Shown here: positions 1 to 7,847 of the stretch, piece after piece
Layout of the letters: each line of letters begins with the position of its first letter
Numbering within the stretch: position 1 is the first letter of the stretch
Source: Georgenia_A wangjunii
GTDB lineage: Bacteria; Actinomycetota; Actinomycetes; Actinomycetales; Actinomycetaceae
NCBI RefSeq assembly: GCF_036421915.1
Contig: NZ_JAZGOM010000004.1
Length of the DNA stretch: 64,000 nucleotides
Reading direction: 5' to 3' (one strand)
Made by a program: the position numbers and the translations under genes
The notes under the pieces: model-generated
What the model was told of the DNA's origin: nothing
Databases searched by the model: none
What the model saw: the letters and a program-made list of their open reading frames with translations, nothing else

Positions 1-2
1 GC

Positions 3-179
3 CCCGGCACCTACCAGTGGACCACCCCCACCGGCCACACCTACCGCCGCGAGACCGACGGCACCATCACCCCCCTCACCACCGACGGCACGACGAAACC
101 CCCGCCCGCCCAGGCCAGCTCCTACGCCCCCTGGACCATCGACCCCCACGCCCTCGACGAGGACCCACCACCCTTCTGA
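3..179 (+). CDS. C-terminal end of a DUF222/HNH-type protein (5' end outside window)
   Basis: An open frame enters from the left edge and ends at TGA 177-179, giving 58 residues starting PGTYQWTTPTGHTY. The phrase WTTPTGHTYRR followed by a Pro-rich acidic tail resembles the C-terminus of the DUF222/HNH endonuclease-like proteins that occur in many copies in actinobacterial genomes. No catalytic residues are inside the window, so nuclease activity cannot be judged. It converges with ftsK, and a hairpin lies between them. Identification rests on one short motif remembered from the family and is therefore moderate. Confidence 0.55.
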   Translation, partial: PGTYQWTTPTGHTYRRETDGTITPLTTDGTTKPPPAQASSYAPWTIDPHALDEDPPPF

Positions 180-222
180 GACCTCGCGCCGACGGACGTC
201 GGGGCGGCCAACCGGTGGACGC

Positions 223-242
223 GCCCAGCACCGCTGCTGGGC
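223..242. terminator. Hairpin between convergent HNH-type gene and ftsK
   Basis: Perfect 8-bp inverted repeat GCCCAGCA / TGCTGGGC with loop CCGC, in the 172-bp gap between two convergent genes. It has no T-run, as is common in high-GC actinobacteria, and could terminate either strand. The rest of 180-351 shows nothing else recognisable. Confidence 0.5.
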
Positions 243-351
243 GAGGAGAAGGTGAGGCCTCCGGGCAGGGCTACGGCGTTCCGCAGCACGTTCGCGGCGA
301 GTGCAGCCCCAACGCGCCGCTCGCACCCGGACGCCCGCGCCCAGCACCCGC

Positions 352-3111
352 TCAGCGGCCGGTGAGGCTCCAGGCGTCGTCGTCGTCGGACTCGTCCGAG
401 TCGTCGTAGTCGTGCGCGACCGGGATGTTCTCGTCCCCCGGCAGTGCGTGCGTGTGCTCGAGGGCGTCGGCGGCCTCGTCGTCGTAGACGTCGTCCTCGG
501 ACGCCACCGGGCCCTCGCCGCGGAGCATGGCCAGGCACGTCGGCAGGTCGTCGGGCTGGACGAGGACGTCCCTCGCCTTGGACCCCTCGGACGGGCCGAC
601 GATCTCGCGCGACTCCAGCAGGTCCATGAGCCGCCCGGCCTTGGCGAAGCCGACGCGCAGCTTGCGCTGGAGCATCGACGTCGAGCCGAACTGGGTCGAC
701 ACGACGAGCTCGGCCGCCTGGAGGAGGAGGTCGAGGTCGTCCCCGATGTCCTCGTCGACCTGCTTCTTCGTCGTCGCGACGATGACGTCCTCACGGTAGC
801 TCGGCTTGAGCTGGCTCTTGACGTGCTCGACGACCGCCTCGATCTCGGACTCCGTCACCCACGCACCCTGCACACGCATCGCCTTGGACGCGCCCATGGG
901 CAGGAAGAGCGCGTCACCCTGACCGATGAGCTTCTCCGCACCGGGCTGGTCGAGCACGACGCGGGAGTCAGCGAGCGACGACGTCGCGAAGGCGAGCCGT
1001 GACGGCACGTTCGCCTTGATGAGCCCGGTGACGACGTCGACGCTCGGCCGCTGCGTCGCCAGCACGAGGTGGATGCCGGCGGCGCGGGCGAGCTGCGTGA
1101 TCCGCTGGACCGAGGCCTCGACGTCGCGCGGGGCCACCATCATGAGGTCGGCGAGCTCGTCGACGACGACGAGCAGGTAGGGGTAGGGCGCGATGACGCG
1201 CTCGCTGCCCGGCAGCGGCTTGACCCGTCCCGAGCGCACGCCGGTGTTGAAGTCGTCGATGTGCTTGTACCCGTAGGCGGCGAGGTCGTCGTACCGCGCG
1301 TCCATCTCGCGCACGACCCACTCGAGGGCTTCGGCGGCCTTCTTCGGGCTCGTGATGATCGGGGTGATGAGGTGGGGAATGCCCTCGTAGATCGTCAGCT
1401 CGACCCGCTTGGGGTCGACGAGCACCATGCGCACCTCCTCGGGGGTGGAGCGCATCATGATCGAGGTGATCATCGAGTTGACGAAGCTCGACTTACCGGC
1501 GCCGGTGGCGCCCGCGACCAGCAGGTGCGGCATCTTCGCGAGGTTCGCGACGACGTAGCCGCCCTCGACGTCCTTGCCGACGCCGATGACCATCGGGTGC
1601 TCGCTCCGCCGGGCCGCGGAGGAGCGCAGGACGTCCCCGAGCGAGACCGTCTCGCGATCGGCGTTGGGGATCTCGATGCCGATCGCCGACTTCCCGGGGA
1701 TCGGGGAGAGGATCCGCACGTCCGCGCTGGCGACGGCATAGGCGATGTTCTTGCTCAGCGCCGTGACCCGCTCGACCTTCGTGCCCGAGCCCAGCTCCAC
1801 CTCGTAGCGCGTGACCGTGGGACCACGGCTGAACCCGGTGACCTGGGCGTTGATGTCGAACTGGTCGAAGACGTTCGTCAGCGACTCGACGACGCGGTCG
1901 TTCGCCGCGGAGCGCACCTTGTGGGGGGCGCCCTTGACGAGGACGTCGTCTCCGGGGAGCTCGTAGATGATGTCCGGCGCCAGCTCGAGCTGCTCGGCCC
2001 GCGAGGGCAGGGGCTGGGTGGGCGGCGGCAGCAGCTCGGCGGACTCGTCTGCCGCGGCAGCGTCCATGCCCTCCGCCGCGCCGGGCGTCGTCGCCATGAC
2101 GGTCGTCGTCCCGGCGGGCGTGCCCTTCCGGGCGCGCGAGCCCTTTCTCCCGCCGGCGACCGCTCCGGCCGCGGCCCGACTCGCCTCCTCGGCCTGCGCC
2201 GCGTCCGCCGCCTCAGCCTCGTCTCGCTCGAGCGCTCGTCGGAACGCCTCGTCGGCGTCGTAGGCGCCCGGTGTCACGGGCGCCGAGCCGCGAGGCGCGC
2301 GGCGGCGCGGCGGCTTGGGACGCGCGGTCCCGTCGGCGGCTACGGTCTCGTCCGCGCCGTCGTCGCCGTCGTCGCTGCCCCCGGCGCGACCGACCGCACG
2401 CCTGCCGAGCTCACCGAGCCGTCGCGGGACGGCGGCGACCGGCGTCGCGGTGAGGACGAGGACGCCGAAGACGGCGAGCAGGACGAGGAGCGGGATGCTC
2501 ACCCACGCGCTGAGCAGGATCGTCAGCGGCGTGCCGACCGCCCACCCCAGGACCCCGCCGGCGTCCTGCACCTCGGCGAACGCGGTGCGGGCGCTCGGCG
2601 TCCCCTGGGCGACGTGGATGATCCCGGTGACGGCGGTGGCGAGGACGGCGATGCCGATGCTGACCCGACCGTTGTCGCCCGTGCGCTCGGGGTGCCGCAT
2701 GAGGCGGACCGCCATCGCGACGAGCACGAGGGGCAGGAGGACACCGAGGACACCCACGCCGCCGGCCGCGACGACGTGGATGACGTCTCCGGCCGTGCCG
2801 GAGAGCCCGAACCACTCGCGGGCGGCGACGACGATCGCGAGACCGAGAAGAAGGAAGGCGAGCCCGTCCCGGCGCAGGGCCGGGTCGAGGTCCCGCGCGC
2901 CGGAACCCACCCGGCGGGCGGTCCCACCGACGACGTGCGCGCTGCCCATCCACAGTCCCCGCACCATGCGCACGGGCAGGGAGCGCTGGGTCGGCTCGGT
3001 GGGGGGCGTCGTGCCCTGCCCGCGCCCGCCGGAACGCGAAGCACCGCTACCGCGGGAGCTCGCTCGTGCCGTCGAGGCGGACCGTCCGGGGGAAGTCGTA
3101 CGGGTCGCCAT
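352..3111 (-). CDS. ftsK: DNA translocase FtsK/SpoIIIE
   Basis: Septum-anchored ATPase that pumps chromosomal DNA during division and helps resolve dimers with Xer recombinases. The 919-residue protein has a basic Ser/Arg-rich N-terminus, four membrane segments near residues 83-97, 109-137, 151-168 and 186-222, an acidic/Ala-rich linker, and a RecA-like motor with Walker A GATGAGKSS near residue 535. The C-terminal winged-helix gamma domain (STSMLQRKLRVGFAKAGRLM) is present, followed by a very acidic tail. The ATG at 3109-3111 is preceded by a TACGGT hexamer nine bases upstream, suggesting a very short leader. Its place after dapA and rnj is the usual actinobacterial order. Identification is secure. 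Confidence 0.97.
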   Translation of the reverse strand: MATRTTSPGRSASTARASSRGSGASRSGGRGQGTTPPTEPTQRSLPVRMVRGLWMGSAHVVGGTARRVGSGARDLDPALRRDGLAFLLLGLAIVVAAREWFGLSGTAGDVIHVVAAGGVGVLGVLLPLVLVAMAVRLMRHPERTGDNGRVSIGIAVLATAVTGIIHVAQGTPSARTAFAEVQDAGGVLGWAVGTPLTILLSAWVSIPLLVLLAVFGVLVLTATPVAAVPRRLGELGRRAVGRAGGSDDGDDGADETVAADGTARPKPPRRRAPRGSAPVTPGAYDADEAFRRALERDEAEAADAAQAEEASRAAAGAVAGGRKGSRARKGTPAGTTTVMATTPGAAEGMDAAAADESAELLPPPTQPLPSRAEQLELAPDIIYELPGDDVLVKGAPHKVRSAANDRVVESLTNVFDQFDINAQVTGFSRGPTVTRYEVELGSGTKVERVTALSKNIAYAVASADVRILSPIPGKSAIGIEIPNADRETVSLGDVLRSSAARRSEHPMVIGVGKDVEGGYVVANLAKMPHLLVAGATGAGKSSFVNSMITSIMMRSTPEEVRMVLVDPKRVELTIYEGIPHLITPIITSPKKAAEALEWVVREMDARYDDLAAYGYKHIDDFNTGVRSGRVKPLPGSERVIAPYPYLLVVVDELADLMMVAPRDVEASVQRITQLARAAGIHLVLATQRPSVDVVTGLIKANVPSRLAFATSSLADSRVVLDQPGAEKLIGQGDALFLPMGASKAMRVQGAWVTESEIEAVVEHVKSQLKPSYREDVIVATTKKQVDEDIGDDLDLLLQAAELVVSTQFGSTSMLQRKLRVGFAKAGRLMDLLESREIVGPSEGSKARDVLVQPDDLPTCLAMLRGEGPVASEDDVYDDEAADALEHTHALPGDENIPVAHDYDDSDESDDDDAWSLTGR

Positions 3112-3237
3112 AGTCCGTCCACCGTACCGGCGCCCGCGCCGGCGGCCCTGCCGACAGGCCGAGGCCCGGCGAGGCGTGCGCCACGGCGGAGCGCCCCGGC
3201 ACGCCGGGCGGCGCGCACTCCACGACGACGCCCGTGG

Positions 3238-3648
3238 TCAGGCGAGGAGCAGGCCCACCCCGACCGTCGCGAGGCCGGCGACGAGGAAGCCGGCACCGAG
3301 CGCGAGCAGGACGACCCACCGGTTCGGGCGCTCCCGCCCCGCCCCCATCGCCGAGAAGAAGAAGCCCGCCGGCATGAGGATGGCGGCGACGAGAACGCCC
3401 GTGCGCGCCAACCACGCCCAGCCACCCGCCAGCGTGGTCGCCTCGCTGAGGAGGAGACACACCAGCCCGAGGATGATGAGCACCCCGGCATGGGCATGCC
3501 CCGCGCGGTAGAAGGAGACCTGGAAGGCCGTGGCACCGACCTTGCCCGTCACCACCCTGACGAGGAAGTACCCACCGCTCGTCACGGCGATGGCAGCGAG
3601 GACGGCGACGCCCGCCGTGGTCTGTGCGGCCTGCGACAGCTCGATCAT
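3238..3648 (-). CDS. Small four-helix membrane protein divergent from a TetR gene
   Basis: Predicted 136-residue protein of unknown function with four hydrophobic segments and a central YRAGHAHAGVL motif. I chose ATG 3646-3648 because a GGTGGAG ribosome site lies just upstream; the longer frame from GTG 3681 would begin inside the palindrome of the intergenic region. It is transcribed away from the adjacent TetR gene and separated from it by 82 bp, an arrangement typical of a regulator and its target, so it may be a small transporter or a stress membrane protein controlled by that TetR. No catalytic residues are evident; I do not recognise a named family. Confidence 0.75.
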   Translation of the reverse strand: MIELSQAAQTTAGVAVLAAIAVTSGGYFLVRVVTGKVGATAFQVSFYRAGHAHAGVLIILGLVCLLLSEATTLAGGWAWLARTGVLVAAILMPAGFFFSAMGAGRERPNRWVVLLALGAGFLVAGLATVGVGLLLA

Positions 3649-3675
3649 GGCGCGCTCCACCTGTTGCGAGTTTGC

Positions 3676-3686
3676 TAACACTGTTA
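3676..3686. promoter_or_regulatory. Candidate TetR operator
   Basis: Perfect 11-base palindrome TAACA-C-TGTTA in the divergent gap between the membrane protein gene (start 3648) and the TetR gene (start 3731). A further GTTAG-type half site follows (GTTAGA on the minus strand at 3686-3691). Position and symmetry fit autoregulation of both genes; binding is inferred. Confidence 0.5.
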
Positions 3687-3718
3687 TCTAACGGCGTTCG
3701 GAATCCGGTGTCAACGGC

Positions 3719-3724
3719 TAACCT
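3719..3724 (+). promoter_or_regulatory. -10 hexamer of leaderless TetR gene
   Basis: TAACCT followed by six bases and then the ATG at 3731. This spacing puts the transcription start at or next to the start codon, as in actinobacterial leaderless genes. No ribosome site is visible, which agrees. Confidence 0.5.
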
Positions 3725-3730
3725 CGTGCC

Positions 3731-4447
3731 ATGCCCCGCCCCCGCCTCTACGACGAGACCCTCCGGCGACGACTCGTCGAGTGCGCCGCACGAGCGATCT
3801 CGGCCGACGGTGCGGGCGCCGTCTCGCTGCGCACCGTCGCGGCGTCCGCCGGGACGACGACGGCCGCCGTCTACACGCTGTTCGGGAGCCGGGAGGGCCT
3901 CCTGAACGCCGTCGTGGAGGAAGGCTTCGAACGCCTCGCCGGGCACCTCACCGGTGTGCCGCCCACGGACGACCCCGCCGCCGACCTGCTGTCCCTCGGC
4001 CTCGCCTACCGCGAGAGCGCACTCGCGGACCCGCACTACTACCGCGTCATGTTCGGTGCCGTCGGTGCCGGCCGGGAGACGCCTGGCCCCGGCACCGCGC
4101 ACGGCCGTACCGCGAGCGTCGACGGCGCGCGCCCGGGGCACCTCGGCCGGCCGACCTTCGTCGTCCTGCGTGACGCGGCCGCCCGGGTGCTCGGCGACGG
4201 CGACGCGTCGCGCGCCGGGGGCGGTGCCCCTGACGCGCCCGGGGCGAGCGGCGACGCGCCCGAGACCGGCGGCGCGGCCACGGGCGCAGACGTGCCGTCG
4301 AGCACGGCAGCGGCCGAGCACCTCGCGCTTCGGCTCTGGGCGCTGGCGCACGGCCTCGTCAGTCTTGAGCTCGCCGGCCTGCTGCCCGGCGACCGGGCGG
4401 AGCGCACGCGGCGCTACGTCACGACGCTGCGCGCGGAGCGCCCCTGA
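3731..4447 (+). CDS. TetR-family transcriptional regulator (WHG-type C-terminal domain)
   Basis: DNA-binding repressor of 238 residues. The N-terminal helix-turn-helix is clear at about residues 10-55 (AARAISADGAGAVSLRTVAA, then TTTAAVYTLFGSREGL). The ligand domain ends with LWALAHGLVSLELAGLL, typical of the TetR_C_33 (WHG) type. An Ala/Gly/Pro/Asp-rich stretch near residues 155-195 looks like a disordered insertion. It is divergent from the small membrane protein gene and shares a palindromic region with it, so autoregulation and control of that neighbour are likely. The ligand is unknown. The only other neighbour, convergent rnj, is a housekeeping gene. Confidence 0.88.
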   Translation: MPRPRLYDETLRRRLVECAARAISADGAGAVSLRTVAASAGTTTAAVYTLFGSREGLLNAVVEEGFERLAGHLTGVPPTDDPAADLLSLGLAYRESALADPHYYRVMFGAVGAGRETPGPGTAHGRTASVDGARPGHLGRPTFVVLRDAAARVLGDGDASRAGGGAPDAPGASGDAPETGGAATGADVPSSTAAAEHLALRLWALAHGLVSLELAGLLPGDRAERTRRYVTTLRAERP

Positions 4448-4462
4448 GCCGCCCGCCCCCGC

Positions 4463-6148
4463 CTACGCCTCGACGACGACCGGGATGATCATCGGCCGGC
4501 GCCGCAGCCGGTTGGACGCCCAGCGCCCCACGACCCGCCGCATGACCTGCTGGAGCTGGTGGGCGTCGGCGTTCCCGCCCTGGGCGGCGGCGGTGAGCTC
4601 CTGCGTCACCTGCGGCAGGATCGCCTCGAAGACGGCGTCGTCCTCGGCCATCCCCCGTGCCTGGATGTGCGGACCGGCCACGACGGTGCCCGTCGCGGTG
4701 TCGACGACGGCGAAGACCGAGATGAACCCCTCCTCGCCGAGGATGCGCCGGTCCTTGAGCTCGGCGTCGGTGATCTCCCCGACGCTCGAGCCGTCCACGT
4801 AGACGTACCCGCTGGGGACGGCACCGACGATCCGCGCCTGCCCGTCGATGAGGTCGACGACGACGCCGTCCTCGGCGAGGACGACCCGTTCCGGCGGCAC
4901 CCCCGTCTGGACGGCCAGCGCCCCGTTGGCGACGAGGTGGCGGATCTCGCCGTGCACCGGCATGACGTTGCGCGGGCGCACGATGTTGTAGCAGTAGAGG
5001 AGCTCGCCGGCGCTCGCGTGGCCGGAGACGTGGACGCGCGCGTTGCCCTGGTGCACGACCTTGGCACCGAGGCGCATGAGCCCGTTGATGACGCGGAAGA
5101 CCGAGTTCTCGTTCCCCGGGATGAGCGAGGAGGCGAAGATCACCGTGTCCCCCGGGCCGACGGACACCCGGTGGTCACGGTTGGCGATCCGGCTCAGCGC
5201 CGCCATCGGCTCCCCCTGGGAACCGGTCGCCATGAGGACGACCTCGTCCTCCGGGTAGTCGTCTACCGCCTTGACGTCGATGAGGACGCCGTCGGGCACG
5301 CGCAGGTACCCGAGGTCCGCCGCGATGCCCATGTTCCGCACCATCGAGCGCCCCACGAGCGCGACCTTGCGGCCGTGCGCGTCCGCGGCGTCGACGACCT
5401 GCTGGAACCGGTGCACGTGGGAGGCGAACGAGGCGACGACGATCTTCTTCGTCGCGGCCGCGAAGACGGAGTCGAGCACGGGACCGATGTCGCGCTCCGA
5501 CGTCGTGAAGCCCGGCACCTCGGCGTTGGTCGAGTCGACCATGAAGAGGTCGACCCCCTCCTCCCCCAGCCGCGCGAAGGCCCGCAGGTCCGTGATGCGC
5601 CCGTCGAGGGGCAGCTGGTCCATCTTGAAGTCCCCGGTGTGCAGGACGGTGCCCGCCGCCGTGCGCACCATGACCGCGAGCGCGTCGGGGATCGAGTGGT
5701 TGACGGCGACGAACTCGCACCCGAAGGGGCCGAGCTGCTCGACCTGCCCCTCCTTGACGGCGAGCGTGAGGGGCGTGATCCGGTGCTCCCTCAGCTTGGC
5801 CTCGAGAAAGGCGAGGGTGAGCTGGGACCCGACGAGCGGGATGTCCGGGCGCAGGCGCAGGAGGTAGGGCACCGCGCCGATGTGGTCCTCGTGCCCGTGG
5901 GTGAGGACGATGGCCTCGATGTCCCCGAGCCGCCCGGCGATGTGGTCGAAGTCGGGGAGGATGAGGTCGACGCCGGGCTGGTGGTCCTCCGGGAAGAGGA
6001 CGCCGCAGTCGATGACGAGCAGCTTCCCGGCGTGCTCGAGGACGGCCATGTTCCGCCCGACCTCGCCGAGCCCGCCGAGGGCGACGATGCGCAGCGCGTC
6101 GGTGGCGAGCGGGCCGGGCGCGGGCAGGTCGGGGTGCGGGTGGCTCAC
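4463..6148 (-). CDS. rnj: Ribonuclease J
   Basis: Metallo-beta-lactamase fold RNase with endo- and 5'-exonuclease activity in mRNA decay and rRNA maturation. The 561-residue protein has HGHEDH at residues 84-89 in the context VLTHGHEDHIGAVPYLL, a later HTGDFKMD metal ligand segment, the beta-CASP domain (HVHRFQQVVDAA) and a full C-terminal domain; length is normal. The start is GTG 6146-6148, overlapping the dapA stop in a GTGA junction, so the two are translationally coupled. The dapA-rnj-ftsK order is conserved in actinobacteria. Identification is secure. Confidence 0.97.
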   Translation of the reverse strand: MSHPHPDLPAPGPLATDALRIVALGGLGEVGRNMAVLEHAGKLLVIDCGVLFPEDHQPGVDLILPDFDHIAGRLGDIEAIVLTHGHEDHIGAVPYLLRLRPDIPLVGSQLTLAFLEAKLREHRITPLTLAVKEGQVEQLGPFGCEFVAVNHSIPDALAVMVRTAAGTVLHTGDFKMDQLPLDGRITDLRAFARLGEEGVDLFMVDSTNAEVPGFTTSERDIGPVLDSVFAAATKKIVVASFASHVHRFQQVVDAADAHGRKVALVGRSMVRNMGIAADLGYLRVPDGVLIDVKAVDDYPEDEVVLMATGSQGEPMAALSRIANRDHRVSVGPGDTVIFASSLIPGNENSVFRVINGLMRLGAKVVHQGNARVHVSGHASAGELLYCYNIVRPRNVMPVHGEIRHLVANGALAVQTGVPPERVVLAEDGVVVDLIDGQARIVGAVPSGYVYVDGSSVGEITDAELKDRRILGEEGFISVFAVVDTATGTVVAGPHIQARGMAEDDAVFEAILPQVTQELTAAAQGGNADAHQLQQVMRRVVGRWASNRLRRRPMIIPVVVEA

Positions 6149-7047
6149 AGGAGGCCCTCCTCGCGGAGCACCGTCTCCAGCTCGCTGACCTCGTGCGCCG
6201 GGGCGCCGACGAGGGGCAGCCGCACGGCCGCACTCGGGAGGACCCCCTGCAGGTGCAGCGCCTCCTTGGACATGACCGCGCCCTGCCCGCTGCCCATGAG
6301 CGCGGTGACGACGGGCCGCGTGCGCTGGGCGACGGCGCGCGCGCCGACGAGGTCGCCGGCGTCGACGGCCGCGACCATCTCCGCGTAGGCCCCGGCGAGG
6401 ACGTGCGCGACGACGCTGACGACGCCGGAGGCACCGTGCGCGAGCCAGGCGAAGTTGAGGCCGTCGTCGCCGGAGTAGAACTCCAGCCCCGTGCGCGCCA
6501 TGCGCTCGAAGCCGGCGGGGACGTCACCCGTGGCGTCCTTGACGGCGATGATCCGGGGGTGCTCCGCGAGCCGGTCGAGGGTCTCGTCGCCGATGGCGAC
6601 GCCGGTCCGCCCGGGGATGTCGTAGAGCATGACCGGCAGGTCGGCGGCGTCCGCCACGGCCTCGATGTGCGCGCGGACGCCCTCCTGGGAGGGCCGGTTG
6701 TAGTACGGGCTGACGACGAGGAGCCCGTGGGCACCGCTGCGCTCGGCGCCCTGGGCGATCCGGACGGCGTGCGCCGTGTCGTTGGAGCCGGCGCCGCCGA
6801 TGATCATGGCGCGGTCACCGACCGCGTCGACGACGGCGCGCATGAGCGCGTCCTTCTCCGGCTGGTGCGTCGTCGAGGACTCACCGGTCGTGCCGTTGAC
6901 GACGAGGCCGTCGCACCCGGCGTCGACGAGGCGGACGGCGAGCGCCTGCGCCGCGTCGACGTCCAAGGACCCGTCGTCGTGGAACGGGGTGACCATGGCG
7001 GTCACGACGGACCCGAATGTGCGCGGGGGCACTGCGCTGACGCTCAT
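6145..7047 (-). CDS. dapA: 4-Hydroxy-tetrahydrodipicolinate synthase
   Basis: Condenses pyruvate with aspartate semialdehyde, the first committed step to diaminopimelate and lysine. The 300-residue protein contains NGTTGES (about 51-57), the tyrosine motif YDIPGRTG (Y142) and the Schiff-base lysine in RIIAVKDATGD (K170). Length is normal for the family. ATG 7045-7047 has no ribosome site but a TACCGT hexamer six bases upstream, indicating leaderless transcription. It overlaps rnj by four bases. The pathway partner dapB lies a few kb away on the same strand. Confidence 0.97.
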   Translation of the reverse strand: MSVSAVPPRTFGSVVTAMVTPFHDDGSLDVDAAQALAVRLVDAGCDGLVVNGTTGESSTTHQPEKDALMRAVVDAVGDRAMIIGGAGSNDTAHAVRIAQGAERSGAHGLLVVSPYYNRPSQEGVRAHIEAVADAADLPVMLYDIPGRTGVAIGDETLDRLAEHPRIIAVKDATGDVPAGFERMARTGLEFYSGDDGLNFAWLAHGASGVVSVVAHVLAGAYAEMVAAVDAGDLVGARAVAQRTRPVVTALMGSGQGAVMSKEALHLQGVLPSAAVRLPLVGAPAHEVSELETVLREEGLL

Positions 7048-7053
7048 GGGAAG

Positions 7054-7059
7054 ACGGTA
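7054..7059 (-). promoter_or_regulatory. -10 hexamer of leaderless dapA
   Basis: TACCGT on the minus strand, separated by six bases from the dapA ATG. The opposite strand carries a matching element for the divergent GNAT gene, so only 47 bp hold two promoters back to back. Confidence 0.5.
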
Positions 7060-7082
7060 CCGCTGCCCGACCGCACGTTCGT

Positions 7083-7088
7083 TAGCCT
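7083..7088 (+). promoter_or_regulatory. -10 hexamer of leaderless GNAT gene
   Basis: TAGCCT followed by GAGGTC and the GTG at 7095. Spacing of six bases implies that the transcript starts at the start codon. It also supports GTG 7095 as the correct start. Confidence 0.5.
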
Positions 7089-7094
7089 GAGGTC

Positions 7095-7787
7095 GTGACC
7101 AGCCCTGACGACCTGACCCCCGGGGACGACATCCTCGGCTCGCTCCTCGCGGGCCGGGACCCCGCCCTCGACGACGGCGGGCGGGACCCGCACGCGGGCC
7201 ACGCCCACGCGCAGGGCGCCACCGCGGACGTCTCCGTCCGGCCGGCGATCCCCGAGGACGCGCCGCTCATCGGCGCCCTCCAGGCCCGCTCCTGGCGGGC
7301 GGCCCTCGCGGACCTCCTCCCGGCCGAGTCGCTCGCCGCCCTCGACGCCGATGCCTTCACGGCGAGCTGGCACGCCGCGATCACCGCACCTCCCAGCCCC
7401 GAGCACCGCGTCCTCACCGCCTGCGCCGGTGCGGAGGTCGTCGGTTTCGTCGCGTTCGTCCCGGCGGCTGTGGACGAGGCGGCCGTGGACGAGGCGGCGC
7501 CGGGCGCGACGCGCGCCGGCGCCGGCGCCGGCGCCGAGATCCTCTCCCTCGAGGTCGACGTCGACCACACCCGCGAGGGGCACGGCTCCCGGCTCCTCGC
7601 GGCTTGCGCGGACACCGTCCGGGACGGCGGCGGGACGAAGATCCAGACGTGGGCCCGCGACGGGGACGAGGCCCGCACCCGGTTCCTCAGCTCGGCCGGT
7701 TTCGCGCCCGCCGGCGTGCGTCGCACCCTCGACGTCCCGGACGCGCGCGCCCCCCTCGTCGAGATCGCCTGGTACGCCGCTCTCTGA
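7095..7787 (+). CDS. GNAT family N-acetyltransferase
   Basis: Putative acetyl-CoA dependent acetyltransferase of 230 residues. After about 35 residues of acidic leader the GNAT fold begins (VRPAIPEDAPLIGALQARSW) and the acetyl-CoA loop region is visible as EGHGSRLLAAC, followed by WARDGDEARTRFLSSAGF and a final strand. An Ala/Gly/Asp insertion near residues 120-150 is probably a disordered loop. The GTG start is supported by the upstream -10 element. Substrate is unknown; the gene is divergent from dapA and convergent with the BCCT transporter gene, with no operon partner to suggest a role. Confidence 0.85.
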   Translation: MTSPDDLTPGDDILGSLLAGRDPALDDGGRDPHAGHAHAQGATADVSVRPAIPEDAPLIGALQARSWRAALADLLPAESLAALDADAFTASWHAAITAPPSPEHRVLTACAGAEVVGFVAFVPAAVDEAAVDEAAPGATRAGAGAGAEILSLEVDVDHTREGHGSRLLAACADTVRDGGGTKIQTWARDGDEARTRFLSSAGFAPAGVRRTLDVPDARAPLVEIAWYAAL

Positions 7788-7801
7788 CGCGCCGCGCGAG
7801 C

Positions 7802-7825
7802 GGGCCCGGGTGACCAGCCCGGCCC
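7802..7825. terminator. Possible bidirectional terminator
   Basis: GC-rich inverted repeat GGGCCCGGG / CCCGGCCC with one bulged base and a 7-base loop, in the 60-bp gap between the convergent GNAT and BCCT genes. Confidence 0.35.
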
Positions 7826-7847
7826 AGGACCGAGCGGCACGCGCCTC

